Assembly: GCF_011682045.1 (NCBI RefSeq)
Contig: NZ_VVIW01000001.1
Location: 1-64,000 of the forward strand
Length of the DNA: 64,000 bases
Direction of reading: 5' to 3'
Origin: Massilia aquatica
GTDB lineage: Bacteria > Pseudomonadota > Gammaproteobacteria > Burkholderiales > Burkholderiaceae_D
Part shown: one piece after another, positions 8,791 to 18,035 of the stretch
How the letters are laid out: the number at the start of each line of letters is the position of its first letter
Position numbering within the stretch: the first letter of the stretch is position 1
The notes under the pieces: generated by a model
Database searches by the model: none
What the model saw: the letters and a program-made list of their open reading frames with translations, nothing else
What the model was told of the DNA's origin: nothing
Translations under genes and position numbers: made by a program

Positions 8791-9365
8791 AAAAGTCAAC
8801 CCACTGCTTTCTCACCAAAATCAGAGGGTGTCTTTGTCTCATCTGTTCGCTCAAAATTGATCCCATCGGTAGGCACTTCAGCCTTCCACAGTACAGACCA
8901 TCGGGGATCAAGCATAAACGATAATTTCGACGAATTCTATGCGAATCTTGCGTCACAAAGACCAAGTCCGCAAGATGGGCAAGAACTACTTCCAGTGAAA
9001 TTTTCCCGGGGAGTAAGCGATTTCTAGACGCTGTAGGAGATACTTACTCTTCAGCAGTCAACTGGGCGCTTCATGCCACTCCCTATTTAGAGGCACTGGC
9101 CTGGTTTAAAGCCATGTACTCGCACTTGCCCCGTGTCAACACTGAGGAGAACTACGCTCAACTTCATTTATTGGCGAGAGTCATCATCGAACGGGGTTAT
9201 TGCATCGAAAACTATGGGAGCTTTCCTCCGCTTTCATTCGGCGATCGTTACCTAGTTGAACTAGAAGTTTATGAGTCAGGTCTTGGCTTCCCGGTAAAAA
9301 GAATCAATGAAATAGATCAATTTAAAAATTTGCGTTTGAGAGGGCTAAGTGAGGTACTTCACTGA
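8791..9365 (+). pseudogene. Probable remnant of an island gene, frame-broken
   Basis: Two overlapping open stretches in different frames read like one protein. The first, with no ATG, runs from the previous stop to TAG 9027. The second is open from 8925 to 9365 and contains ATG 9114, which alone would give 83 residues starting MYSHLPRVNTEENYAQLHLL. The second reads smoothly upstream of 9114 (DTYSSAVNWALHATPYLEALAWFKA), suggesting a lost 5' end or frameshift around 9000. The family is not recognised. A genuine 83-residue gene from 9114 is the alternative. Confidence 0.4.
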
Positions 9366-9534
9366 TATTGTGATCTGAGCGCCGCACACCAACTAGTGGG
9401 AGTCGAATGACAGGGCCCACGGCGGAGTCGCAAGAAAAATATTTTTGATTTTTCAATCCAGCCAAGAATCGGAGGTTAACATAAGTCAAGGTGATGAAAA
9501 AATCACCGAAATTTCACGAAAAAGGAATACAAAA

Positions 9535-9744
9535 ATGCGAGACGAGCTAGCTGTAAAAAAAGCAATTTTCAACATGGGTGGCGCCAAGATGGCGGGACAA
9601 TTCTTGGACGTCTCAACCAGCGCAATTGGAAAGTGGGCCAGGAATGGAGTCATACCGAACTTGGAGAAAGCACAATTGGTCGCACAGGAAAGCGGGTTCT
9701 CACTTGCTTCGCTGAGGCCAAGGTTTGAGCAGAAGGCAATCTAG
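9535..9744 (+). CDS. Cro/YdaS-like HTH protein
   Basis: This is a 69-residue DNA-binding protein. The segment GGAKMAGQFLDVSTSAIGKWARNGVIP has the helix-turn-helix pattern of YdaS/Cro-like phage regulators, followed by a short helix. The ATG at 9535 follows AAAGGAAT. It lies immediately upstream of the primase gene and the hairpin at 9793, so it may regulate replication of the element. A second, similar regulator sits at 31098. Confidence 0.65.
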   Translation: MRDELAVKKAIFNMGGAKMAGQFLDVSTSAIGKWARNGVIPNLEKAQLVAQESGFSLASLRPRFEQKAI

Positions 9745-9792
9745 GAAAACGCCCCTGCTTGTTGATGGCCATTGGGGTGATCAACGAAGAAA

Positions 9793-9825
9793 GGCCCGTA
9801 GAAGAGGGAAATCTTCTGTCGGGCC
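9793..9825 (+). promoter_or_regulatory. Strong stem-loop upstream of the primase gene
   Basis: GGCCCG-T-AGAAGA pairs with TCTTCT-GT-CGGGCC around a six-base loop, giving a 12-bp stem with a small bulge. No T run follows. Placed between the HTH gene and the primase, it could attenuate readthrough or form part of an RNA-based control like that upstream of the P4 alpha gene; that comparison is inference. Confidence 0.45.
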
Positions 9826-9868
9826 AGTAACGATGTAAATCGTATAAATAATAAATGAAAGTATCTAG

Positions 9869-12466
9869 ATGTATTTTAATTCAAAAAAAGAAGGCGAAAT
9901 TGAGCCTCAAACAGCACCTATGAACAACAATGGCGCCAATGCTAGTAGCACCGAAAACCCTGCATGCGTGGCCCAAGGCTTGTTGCAACTGCACCAGTCG
10001 ATGCCGAACGGTATGAACTTCGAAGCAACCAAAGCGTTAGCGTTGGAATGTGTCGACGATCTGCTGGAACATTGGCTTCCCGATGGCGAACAGCGTCACA
10101 GGCAGTACGTTGCCCTTAACCCGACACGCAACGACACCAGTCTGGGATCGTTCACCATTAACATTGACACCGGGATGTGGAGCGATTTCTCAACCGAGGA
10201 CAAAGGTGGCGACCTGGTCAGCCTCGTGGCATACGTCGAGAACATTCGTCAGGTTGATGCTGCGGAAAAGATCCTTCAGTTCGTATCTGGGTTTACGCCT
10301 GAGGCTTGCGCTGCTGTTGTTCAACGTACCATGACCGTGAAAAACGTATCGCCTGAAGAATTCGAGTTCATCATGCCGATCCCAACGACAGCAATGAGGA
10401 GCCGCCCGACATTCTTTGGGCCAGACCTTGGCACACCATCGCACACGTGGGAATATTGTGACGCAACCGGCGCGCCGATGTTCTACGTCAATCGCTTCAA
10501 TACGAAGAGGGGAAAGCAATATCGACCACTTTCGTGTGTGAAGGATACGTCCGGCTATATGATGTGGAAGCACTCATTGCCGCCTTCGCCACGCCCCGCT
10601 TACGGTCTGGATCGCATGGCGGCTCGACCGGATGCGCCCATACTGTTCACAGAAGGCGAGAAAGCTGCTGATGCTGCCCAACGTTTGTTTCCCTTCTTTG
10701 CCGTAGTGACTACGTTGAACGGAGCGAAGGCTCCAGAGAAGACCGACTTCACGCCTTTCGCCGGGAGAACGATCCTAATTGCACCAGACGACGACGAGCC
10801 CGGTCAAGCATACAAGGACAAGCTCATCGATTTATTGCGAACCGCAGGTGCAAACGTGGAAGCAGTAATGAACTTGTCGTTGCTGCTGGCGGGCGTTCCC
10901 GAAGACCAAAAAAATTCAGGATACGATCTCGCCGACGCCGAAGCGCACGGCTGGACGGCTGAACGATTGAGCGCTCTTGGCAGCGCACTATGGATAGGCG
11001 TAATGCCTAAGGATGATCCGCTGCCGCCATTGCCACCCACAAATACTGAGACGTTTACGACAGCGTTGAGAATATCGCCCAACAACACTTCGAAGTCATC
11101 GAAGCCTAACGCTACGTCAAATGACAGCTCGACAATGATAGCCTCCGCGCCAAAGAAGAGGACGCAACAGGAAATTGCTCGTGCATTTGCGCAGGTAAAT
11201 CATGGTGGGCACTTGGCCGCTTTTAACGGTCAAGTAGTTGCCTACGCCCATGGAAGTTGGTCTCCGTTGATCGAGGATCTGCACATCAAGCAACCTCTAC
11301 TGAAGATGATGGGACCAGAGGCGACGGCCAGCAGTACGTCTAGCATTGCCGATTTGATCAAAATCGTATATGCCAAATCACCTGACACCTTTGAGCGAAG
11401 CACGTCGTTGATTTGCCTGAATAATGGTACGCTCGACCCGATCAGGGATGAACTGCTGGGACATTCATACGATCACTACCTGACGAACAAGGTCGATATT
11501 ACGTACGACGCTGGCGCCGAGTGTCCGCTCTGGCTTCAGACATTGGGAGAGATCTTTTCACCTGACACCGACAAGGCTGAGAAGATCCAGTTTCTCCAGG
11601 AGTTTATCGGGTACTGCCTTATCCCAAGCACGGTCCACACCGAGTTTCTCTGGCTCGTCGGCGCAGGCGGCAATGGAAAGTCGCTCATTCTGTCGATCAT
11701 TACAGCACTGATCGGTAAGGCGAACATCAGCTATGCCCAAATCGAGAACCTGGACAAAGCCTTCGTCCGTGCCGAGCTGCAGGGCAAACTTGTGAACATC
11801 TCTGCGGAGATGTCCGCCAGCGCTACGCAGTCCGATAGTTACCTGAAGGCTATCACTTCGGGAGATGTGATTCAAGCTGAACGCAAGTTCAAGGATTCCT
11901 TCTCGTTCAGGCCATACTGCCGAATAATTGGAGCTACAAATACGTTGCCGAGATTGCTTGACCATTCGGACGGCTTCACCCGCCGTGCAGTAATCATGCG
12001 TTTCAACAGGCAGTTCAAAGACGCCGAGAAGGACGTTAACCGAGAGGCGAAATTGGTGCAGGAATTGCCAGGCATTTTGAACTGGGCATTGGCCGGGTTG
12101 CGAAATTTAAAAGTCCGTGGGGACTATGTGAAACCCGTAAGCTCCGAGGTTGAACTGAAGGAGTATCGTATCAATTCCGATCCGGTCCGTCAGTTTGCCG
12201 AGGACCACCTAATTGCGACCGCCGAAAAGGCAAAGTGGACGGGTGGATATACGCTCTATCAGAAATTCCGAGAGTGGAGTACCGAAAACGGATTTCAACA
12301 TTTGGCGTCCAATACGTTCGCAAACCGACTACAAGGAGTTGGATTTGAAAAGGTAAGAATCAGCGCAGGTAGCCGATGGAACGCAGAGTATCGTTGTCCG
12401 TTTCTCCAATCACTTCCAACAACCCCAGCGACTAGCTCAGAAATAGCTAATAACTTCATTGTATAA
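9869..12466 (+). CDS. P4-like primase-helicase replication protein
   Basis: This is an 865-residue multidomain replication protein. The N-terminal part resembles a primase zinc/DNA-binding region in which CHC cysteines are not obvious. A Toprim-like region follows with E262 (ILFTEGEKAADAA) and D307-D309. The C-terminal half is a D5/P4-type superfamily 3 helicase with Walker A GAGGNGKS at 598-605, then a winged-helix-like end. In phage P4 the equivalent alpha protein primes, unwinds and binds origin iterons. Here a cluster of 8-bp iterons begins two bases after the stop codon, supporting the same role. Confidence 0.85.
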   Translation: MYFNSKKEGEIEPQTAPMNNNGANASSTENPACVAQGLLQLHQSMPNGMNFEATKALALECVDDLLEHWLPDGEQRHRQYVALNPTRNDTSLGSFTINIDTGMWSDFSTEDKGGDLVSLVAYVENIRQVDAAEKILQFVSGFTPEACAAVVQRTMTVKNVSPEEFEFIMPIPTTAMRSRPTFFGPDLGTPSHTWEYCDATGAPMFYVNRFNTKRGKQYRPLSCVKDTSGYMMWKHSLPPSPRPAYGLDRMAARPDAPILFTEGEKAADAAQRLFPFFAVVTTLNGAKAPEKTDFTPFAGRTILIAPDDDEPGQAYKDKLIDLLRTAGANVEAVMNLSLLLAGVPEDQKNSGYDLADAEAHGWTAERLSALGSALWIGVMPKDDPLPPLPPTNTETFTTALRISPNNTSKSSKPNATSNDSSTMIASAPKKRTQQEIARAFAQVNHGGHLAAFNGQVVAYAHGSWSPLIEDLHIKQPLLKMMGPEATASSTSSIADLIKIVYAKSPDTFERSTSLICLNNGTLDPIRDELLGHSYDHYLTNKVDITYDAGAECPLWLQTLGEIFSPDTDKAEKIQFLQEFIGYCLIPSTVHTEFLWLVGAGGNGKSLILSIITALIGKANISYAQIENLDKAFVRAELQGKLVNISAEMSASATQSDSYLKAITSGDVIQAERKFKDSFSFRPYCRIIGATNTLPRLLDHSDGFTRRAVIMRFNRQFKDAEKDVNREAKLVQELPGILNWALAGLRNLKVRGDYVKPVSSEVELKEYRINSDPVRQFAEDHLIATAEKAKWTGGYTLYQKFREWSTENGFQHLASNTFANRLQGVGFEKVRISAGSRWNAEYRCPFLQSLPTTPATSSEIANNFIV

Positions 12467-12467
12467 G

Positions 12468-12772
12468 TGTCGGGTGGTGTCGGGTTAGTGTCGGGTGTGA
12501 GGTGTACCCGACATGCCTATATGGTCAATCGAACTTGACCTTTTAAGAAGTCCATGTCGGGTATGTCGGGTATTTTTCTAAACTTATTAGAAAGAGAAAA
12601 GGAGAAGAAATGTAGCTCAGATTGAAATCGAAATGCGCCACAGCCGAGGTTCCCAGAATCTTTCGTCCATACCCGACATGCCCGACATTACCTATTCCTT
12701 TTATTGCGTTTATTGGCATTCCCACCTTGACGGGCAACTAGATACCCGACACTATTGCGTTGCTACCCGACA
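12468..12772. other. Iteron cluster, candidate replication origin of the island
   Basis: Ten copies of TGTCGGGT or its complement occur in 305 bases. Plus-orientation copies are at 12468, 12478, 12489, 12555 and 12564; complement copies at 12506, 12671, 12680 (one mismatch), 12744 and 12765. Left copies are mostly plus and right copies all complement, giving a roughly mirror-symmetric layout around an AT-rich centre (about 12572-12612). Position right after a P4-like primase-helicase gene matches the ori/crr arrangement of P4-type elements. Function as an origin is inference. Confidence 0.7.
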
Positions 12773-12951
12773 TGCGAAGTATCACGTGGAGGTATCTGAA
12801 TATAATGCTCGGGTTCGCTTTCCAATTGGAACTGGGCCCGAAGCGCCAGCTCAAGCCTATTCAACCTGAATCTATAAAGTATGATGTCCAGGCCAAGTCC
12901 ACACAATCCTCCGGCGCAACAATAATTCAAAACGAATACCAAAGGAAAAAA

Positions 12952-13269
12952 ATGAACAACCTGTCAAAGCTCTCCCTACGAGACCTCCGCACCCTCGAAA
13001 CACAAGTTCAGGAAGCACTCAAGACCCGCCACTTCCTGGCGATCAGCAAGGCCCGTGAGCAGATCCTACACATCGCCCAAAGCGCTGGTCTATCTGTTGA
13101 AGATATTCTGAACACAAAAGTCCCGAACCGTGTCAAAGCGGCTTCTGTGGCCGTCAAATACCGTAACCCTGAGAATTCCACCGAAGCATGGACTGGACGT
13201 GGGCGGCAACCGTTGTGGGTCAGAGCATGGCTCGAAGCGGGAAAGAGTCTAAATGCTTTGACAGTGTAG
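12952..13269 (+). CDS. H-NS family nucleoid protein (first)
   Basis: This is a 105-residue protein with an N-terminal helical oligomerisation region and a C-terminal DNA-binding motif (AWTGRGRQPLWVRAW) of the H-NS/MvaT-like betaproteobacterial type, which binds AT-rich DNA. The ATG at 12952 follows AAAGGAAA. Islands often carry such genes to silence their own AT-rich cargo. The 3' end overlaps the opposing HEPN frame by about 260 bases. A second paralogue is at 27104. Confidence 0.85.
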   Translation: MNNLSKLSLRDLRTLETQVQEALKTRHFLAISKAREQILHIAQSAGLSVEDILNTKVPNRVKAASVAVKYRNPENSTEAWTGRGRQPLWVRAWLEAGKSLNALTV

Positions 13270-13877
13270 TCATCGAGGGCGCCTACGATCTGAAATGGCG
13301 CAATTAGAAAAGCTCGTCTCTTGGAAGATAATCTCCAGGTATTTTTTTCGACGAACGCATCAGTCGCTTTAACCAGATCTTTGACGAATCGAATCACTTT
13401 TTCGAGCTCATCTCTCTTAATTAGATGCGCTACTGGTGCTCCAATATTGGCCGGTCTTGAGCGGTGTACGGCATCACCACGTTTCCCTATCCAGGCGTTA
13501 AGAGTTGTTCTCGCCTTTTCCGGATCGTGGTTTTGCCAAGACCAACCCATGGTTACATCCACACCCAGATATTCTTGGAATATTCGCTTCGTTTTCTCGG
13601 AATTTGGATTGTGAAATTGTTTTAAATCTTGAGTCAATTTTCTCGAAACAAAATCTCCGACGTAGCTTCCCTCAACCGCCCCCAGCTTCTTCTCCATCGC
13701 CTCAACCAGCCTATCCTCGACGTACGTTTCCCATGCCGTTAAGGCCATCACTAGTCCTGCACGCTTCAAAACTTCAGCGTTGCCCGGCGGGGGATTGCCG
13801 TTCAAGGCATCAAAATGGGCAAGCAACTCTTCGGCATCTTTTATGCCATATTCAAAATTTTGGACTGCTCTCGACAT
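13008..13877 (-). CDS. HEPN-domain protein (RiboL-PSP-HEPN-like), 3' end doubtful
   Basis: The open frame has 289 codons. The N-terminal 190 residues are helical and resemble HEPN proteins of the RiboL-PSP type: an amphipathic start, TAWETYVEDRL, and the Rx4H motif R133-GDAV-H138 typical of HEPN RNases. The last 90 or so residues are antisense to the H-NS-like gene and look non-native, suggesting a frameshift or lost stop near 13290. Many HEPN proteins are RNases in toxin-antitoxin or defence systems, but no antitoxin neighbour is evident. The ATG is fixed by the end of coding bias at 13877. Confidence 0.6.
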   Translation of the reverse strand: MSRAVQNFEYGIKDAEELLAHFDALNGNPPPGNAEVLKRAGLVMALTAWETYVEDRLVEAMEKKLGAVEGSYVGDFVSRKLTQDLKQFHNPNSEKTKRIFQEYLGVDVTMGWSWQNHDPEKARTTLNAWIGKRGDAVHRSRPANIGAPVAHLIKRDELEKVIRFVKDLVKATDAFVEKNTWRLSSKRRAFLIAPFQIVGALDDYTVKAFRLFPASSHALTHNGCRPRPVHASVEFSGLRYLTATEAALTRFGTFVFRISSTDRPALWAMCRICSRALLIARKWRVLSAS

Positions 13878-14320
13878 GATTTTTTGTACCCGGTAGTTGA
13901 TTCATCAGTAATAATAATCCAATTTCCGAACCTCAGCAATTTCGTACAAAAGTTCGAGCAAATCATTAAATTTGTCGATTAGGCAAGCGGTTCTAGATCT
14001 AGACTGTGTCGAAGCAATAAATGACTGATCTCTGCTCAACAATGTTCGTATCAAGTCAACAACAAAGCATTACATATAGGTTGCCAGTTGAATATAACAA
14101 GCTAGAAGATGGATGATTGATAAACGCTATCCGGTAAATTCTCGATGCGACGACGATGTTGGCAGCATATGGGCTCGCTTTTTCATGCGATAAAAATTGA
14201 CAAAGGTTGTACCAATTTGCCTTGCCCAAAACCAGAACTCTGGCTGGATTTAGCGTTCCATACCATCAACAAATGCCGAGGTAGACTTTAGTGTTCGTTT
14301 CCTAATATATATGCTAGTAC
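13878..14320. other. AT-rich intergenic region, nothing recognised
   Basis: No coding frame, tRNA or clear hairpin was seen. The region contains upstream signals for the minus-strand HEPN gene, but no confident promoter could be assigned. Confidence 0.4.
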
Positions 14321-14890
14321 TCACTTGCTTAGCGTTTCAATCTCTCGCCGAAGTTTTTGGAGTCGCAACTCTAAGTCAGACTTACCCCATTCAGCATTCA
14401 AAATACCCCACAACAATGCAGCTCCAGTTGCTCCGACGGCTAAAGCTATGGCAAATTCGTTAAAGCCGTGAATTTTCTCGCTCATCAATAAATAAATCAA
14501 AGCGATAAATAGCAACAAGCAAAATGACACCGCCGAAATCCTCCGCTTGCTTCGCCTCGTCTTCAAAGCTGTTTCGGAATAAAATCTTTCATTTAGCATG
14601 CTCCGAATATGTCTTTCGTTCGCAAACAACGCATCTTTCCTTTGAGAATTTTTCAACAACCTTCGAGCCGCAACCGCAGAATTGGGCGCATTGATTGCAC
14701 AGAAACTTAGCCACGTAGCTACGGATATCCCTAGAAGATCCGCAAAAACAAAAGCGACATTCCCAGTACTTACGGCAACTGCGCCACTGATTATCGCGGC
14801 AATGATGGTCGCCATTTTGCTGTCCAACCATCTAGCTCCGATTAACCACACTGGAATCGAATGCAACAGCACAATGAATAGAATCGTCAT
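14321..14890 (-). CDS. Hypothetical membrane protein downstream of hsdR
   Basis: This 189-residue protein has hydrophobic segments at about residues 2-18, 26-62, 117-135 and 143-162, a basic central loop (NSQRKDALFANERHIRSMLNERF) and a charged helical C-terminus. It starts 38 bases after the hsdR stop on the same strand, so it is probably the last gene of the restriction operon. No known family is recognised. It might be an accessory of the defence cluster or a passenger. Confidence 0.6.
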   Translation of the reverse strand: MTILFIVLLHSIPVWLIGARWLDSKMATIIAAIISGAVAVSTGNVAFVFADLLGISVATWLSFCAINAPNSAVAARRLLKNSQRKDALFANERHIRSMLNERFYSETALKTRRSKRRISAVSFCLLLFIALIYLLMSEKIHGFNEFAIALAVGATGAALLWGILNAEWGKSDLELRLQKLRREIETLSK

Positions 14891-14928
14891 TCTCGTCCTA
14901 TTTGTGAATAAAAAAAATATTGCTGATT

Positions 14929-17900
14929 TCAGCGGCTAGCAGGTGGAAGATTTTCGGTAAGTGTTTGACCGTCTCCCCGCCTCTTAGCAAAACCTGCAAA
15001 CACGAGGTCCAGCAATATCTCGGAGAGCCCGTCTTGAATTCGTGGGCTATTTAGCACCTGCTTGGCCATTTCCTGATACTTGTCCAGGCCGTCAGCAACT
15101 GAGTCGAGCATCACGTTCTTGTAGTCCGGGCTGGCGCCAAACTGTTCCTTCGTGTTTGCTGCGGCCTGCTCTGCCAACATCTCGTTGTCCATCATCAGTC
15201 CACCGACGTGGTTCGCCAGCGCAAGCAGGTCATTGTCCGTCAAGTCCCCCTCGAAGAGATCATTCATCTTGGCGATGATCGCCGACAGCATCGCTACCTC
15301 GGGATCGTGGGATTTTCCTGATCCAATATCCGTCAGGGGCTTCAGCTTATAGTCGGCCAAGTCCTGTCCAAGCTTAATGGCCTGCTTGCCAGTGTCACTC
15401 AACTTGTAGTGGGTCAACTTCACAGCCGATAGATCAACAGGGTCATGGCTACGTTCATCCTTCAACCAGGGCAGCAGATGCTTGAAGTAGATCGACCGCT
15501 TCTCCAAGTCGGTATCGGCGAAGTCCACTATCTGAGACAGAAAGTCGTAAGCACGGACGAATCCGCCAACGTCCTTGCGGAAGATCTGTAGCTCATCAAT
15601 CGCCTCGTCGTCAGCGGCCTCTATGGCCTCTCTGAACTGCACACGATATCGGTCGACCGCTGGCGCGATTTTGGCCTGCATATCGCCTTGGCGGCCCTTG
15701 AAATAGGCTGCAACAAGCCCTTCCACTTCTTCGGGAGTGTAGATTCGTGCGGCATCGAGTTTGCTCTGAAGGTCATGTATTAAATTTGGGTCCGAAACGT
15801 CGGCTAGCTCGGCAGTCTCGAAATATGGCTGGAACGCTGCCTTGATCTCTTCGGGATCGTTGACGAAGTCGATGACGAACGTCTGGTCCTTTCCGGGCAT
15901 GGTCCTGTTCAACCGGGAGAGGGTTTGCACTGCGGCCACGCCAGCCAACTTCTTGTCGACGTACATTGAGACAAGTTTGGGCTGGTCAAAGCCGGTCTGG
16001 TACTTGTTCGCCACAAGTAAGATCTGGAACTCGTCGGTGTCGAAAGCTTCTCGCAGGTCTCGCCCCTTAAGGCCTGGATTCATATTCGCTTCGGTGAACT
16101 CCCCTGGTCCGCTATCACTGTCCACAACCTCGCCCGAAAAGGCAACGAGCGTGGCTAAGGATTGGTAGCCCTGTGATTTGATGTACTTGTCGATCGCCAG
16201 CTTGTAGCGTACGGCTTCCTTCCTCGACGACGTCACCACCATCGCCTTTGCCTGGCCACTTAGCCTCCACGCCACATGCGCCTTGAAATGCTCAACGATG
16301 ACTTGGACCTTCTGCGAAATATTATAGGGATGGAGCCGAACCCAACGCATAAGCGAAATCAGTGCCTCGCTTTGATCGACGGTATCGTTGTCGTAATCCT
16401 TACCGTTGTGGGCTAGCTTGAACGCCAGCTTGTATGGCGTGTAGTTCAACAGGACATCGAGAATGAATCCCTCTTCAATGGCCTGGCGCATTGAGTAAAC
16501 ATGGAATGCCTCGGGAAGATTGGTATCCGATGCAGGCGAAGACGTGTCCGGGACACGCCCGAATAGTTCAAGCGTCTTGCTCTTGGGTGTAGCGGTGAAA
16601 GCAAAGTAGCTCAAGGAGCTCGGCTGTGGTCGTGCCGCCATTTCGGCGATCAACAAATCCTCGTTGCTAAACTCTTCACCCTCCTCGATCTGCTCGGCAG
16701 TCAATACCTTCTTAAGGTTCTTAGCAGCTGCGCCTGTTTGCGATGAGTGGGCCTCGTCTGCGATGATGGCGTATGTACGGTTCTTGAGTGAGGTCTCTTT
16801 CTGGATTGCCTCAAGAACGAATGGGAAAGTCTGGATTGTAACGATGATGATCGGCACGTTGTCCTTAAGCGCCTGCGCCAACTGAGCCGACTTCACCCCC
16901 TCGTTTGTCACTCGACAGACGACGCCTTGCTTGTGCTCGAACTGGTAGATGGCGTCCTGCAACTGCTGGTCGAGGATTGTTCGATCCGTGATGACGATAA
17001 CCGATGAAAAGACCTTGTTGTCGGAGTCATCGTGCAGGTTTGAGAGCTGATGCGCTAGCCAAGCAATAGAATTTGTCTTTCCCGAGCCCGCACTGTGCTG
17101 GATCAAGTACTTGTGACCGGCCTTTTCCTGCTTGGCTGCGGCGATCAGTGATGTGACGCCTTCCCATTGATGAAAGCGTGGGAAGATCAGCTTCTCCTTG
17201 ATCTCCTTCTTGCCCTCGGCGGTCTTTTTCTCTTCCCTTGATAGGTGAACAAAGCGCCCGATGATATTTAGCCAGGCATCTCGGTCCAGTGTGCGCTCCC
17301 ACCAATATGATGTGCGGTAACCTTGGGGATTCGCAGGGTTGCCTGCGCCGCCGTCATTGCCAAGGTTAAACGGAAGGAAAAACGTGTCCTTGCCACGCAG
17401 CTCAGTGGCCATCCAGACCTCGTCCGTCGAAACAGCGAAGTGGACCAACGCCCTCCGCTTAAACGCCAACAGGGGCTCTTCTCGCTTGCTGGCGGGGTCC
17501 TTCGGGTTGCGGTCGTACCGGTACTGATTTTTGGCGTCGTCGATCGTTTGCGTGAAGTCGGTCTTAAGTTCCGCCGTGGCCACCGGGATGCCGTTGATGA
17601 AGAAAACCAGGTCGATGGAGTTCTCACTCGACAAACTGTAGCGGACCTGACGCACGATCCGACATCTAACTTTGCTGTAGCGGTCCAAGACGTCGGGGTT
17701 TATCGACTGCGCCGGTTTGAACTGACACATGTCGATTTTTCCGGACCCGACGTCCTTGAAGCCTTGGCGCAGCACCGCCAATGATCCTTCTCTGTCGAGA
17801 ACTTGCGTCAACCGCGCCAGTAGAGTCTTCTCGGTGGCTCCGTTGTGCGTCAATTTCAGCTTGTCCCACGCCTTGGGTTGCGTGTCCTGAATCCAGCCAA

Positions 17901-18030
17901 TCACATCGTCAGGATACAACGCCAGTTCACGGTCGTACTTCGCCGCGTCACCTTCCAGCCATCCGTTGGCGGTAAGGTGAGCGACGATATCACCTTCGAA
18001 GTGGATCTCTTTGTGTGGGTTGGCGTTCAT
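14929..18030 (-). CDS. hsdR: Type I restriction enzyme R subunit
   Basis: The 1033-residue motor and nuclease subunit of a type I restriction-modification complex cleaves unmodified DNA after ATP-driven translocation. The N-terminal PD-(D/E)xK nuclease is visible as D140 with E154-L-K156. The superfamily 2 helicase has Walker A HSAGSGKT (312-319) and DEAH 425-428, then a second RecA-like domain and a helical C-terminus that binds the methylase. It is the fourth gene of the operon, 5 bases after the DUF262 gene. All catalytic motifs are present. Confidence 0.93.
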   Translation of the reverse strand: MNANPHKEIHFEGDIVAHLTANGWLEGDAAKYDRELALYPDDVIGWIQDTQPKAWDKLKLTHNGATEKTLLARLTQVLDREGSLAVLRQGFKDVGSGKIDMCQFKPAQSINPDVLDRYSKVRCRIVRQVRYSLSSENSIDLVFFINGIPVATAELKTDFTQTIDDAKNQYRYDRNPKDPASKREEPLLAFKRRALVHFAVSTDEVWMATELRGKDTFFLPFNLGNDGGAGNPANPQGYRTSYWWERTLDRDAWLNIIGRFVHLSREEKKTAEGKKEIKEKLIFPRFHQWEGVTSLIAAAKQEKAGHKYLIQHSAGSGKTNSIAWLAHQLSNLHDDSDNKVFSSVIVITDRTILDQQLQDAIYQFEHKQGVVCRVTNEGVKSAQLAQALKDNVPIIIVTIQTFPFVLEAIQKETSLKNRTYAIIADEAHSSQTGAAAKNLKKVLTAEQIEEGEEFSNEDLLIAEMAARPQPSSLSYFAFTATPKSKTLELFGRVPDTSSPASDTNLPEAFHVYSMRQAIEEGFILDVLLNYTPYKLAFKLAHNGKDYDNDTVDQSEALISLMRWVRLHPYNISQKVQVIVEHFKAHVAWRLSGQAKAMVVTSSRKEAVRYKLAIDKYIKSQGYQSLATLVAFSGEVVDSDSGPGEFTEANMNPGLKGRDLREAFDTDEFQILLVANKYQTGFDQPKLVSMYVDKKLAGVAAVQTLSRLNRTMPGKDQTFVIDFVNDPEEIKAAFQPYFETAELADVSDPNLIHDLQSKLDAARIYTPEEVEGLVAAYFKGRQGDMQAKIAPAVDRYRVQFREAIEAADDEAIDELQIFRKDVGGFVRAYDFLSQIVDFADTDLEKRSIYFKHLLPWLKDERSHDPVDLSAVKLTHYKLSDTGKQAIKLGQDLADYKLKPLTDIGSGKSHDPEVAMLSAIIAKMNDLFEGDLTDNDLLALANHVGGLMMDNEMLAEQAAANTKEQFGASPDYKNVMLDSVADGLDKYQEMAKQVLNSPRIQDGLSEILLDLVFAGFAKRRGDGQTLTENLPPASR

Positions 18031-18035
18031 AGCGT

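Noticed and set aside
12468-12772. Octamer cluster considered as a CRISPR or terminator region
   Set aside because: Repeats are 8 bp in both orientations with irregular spacing; iterons fit better.
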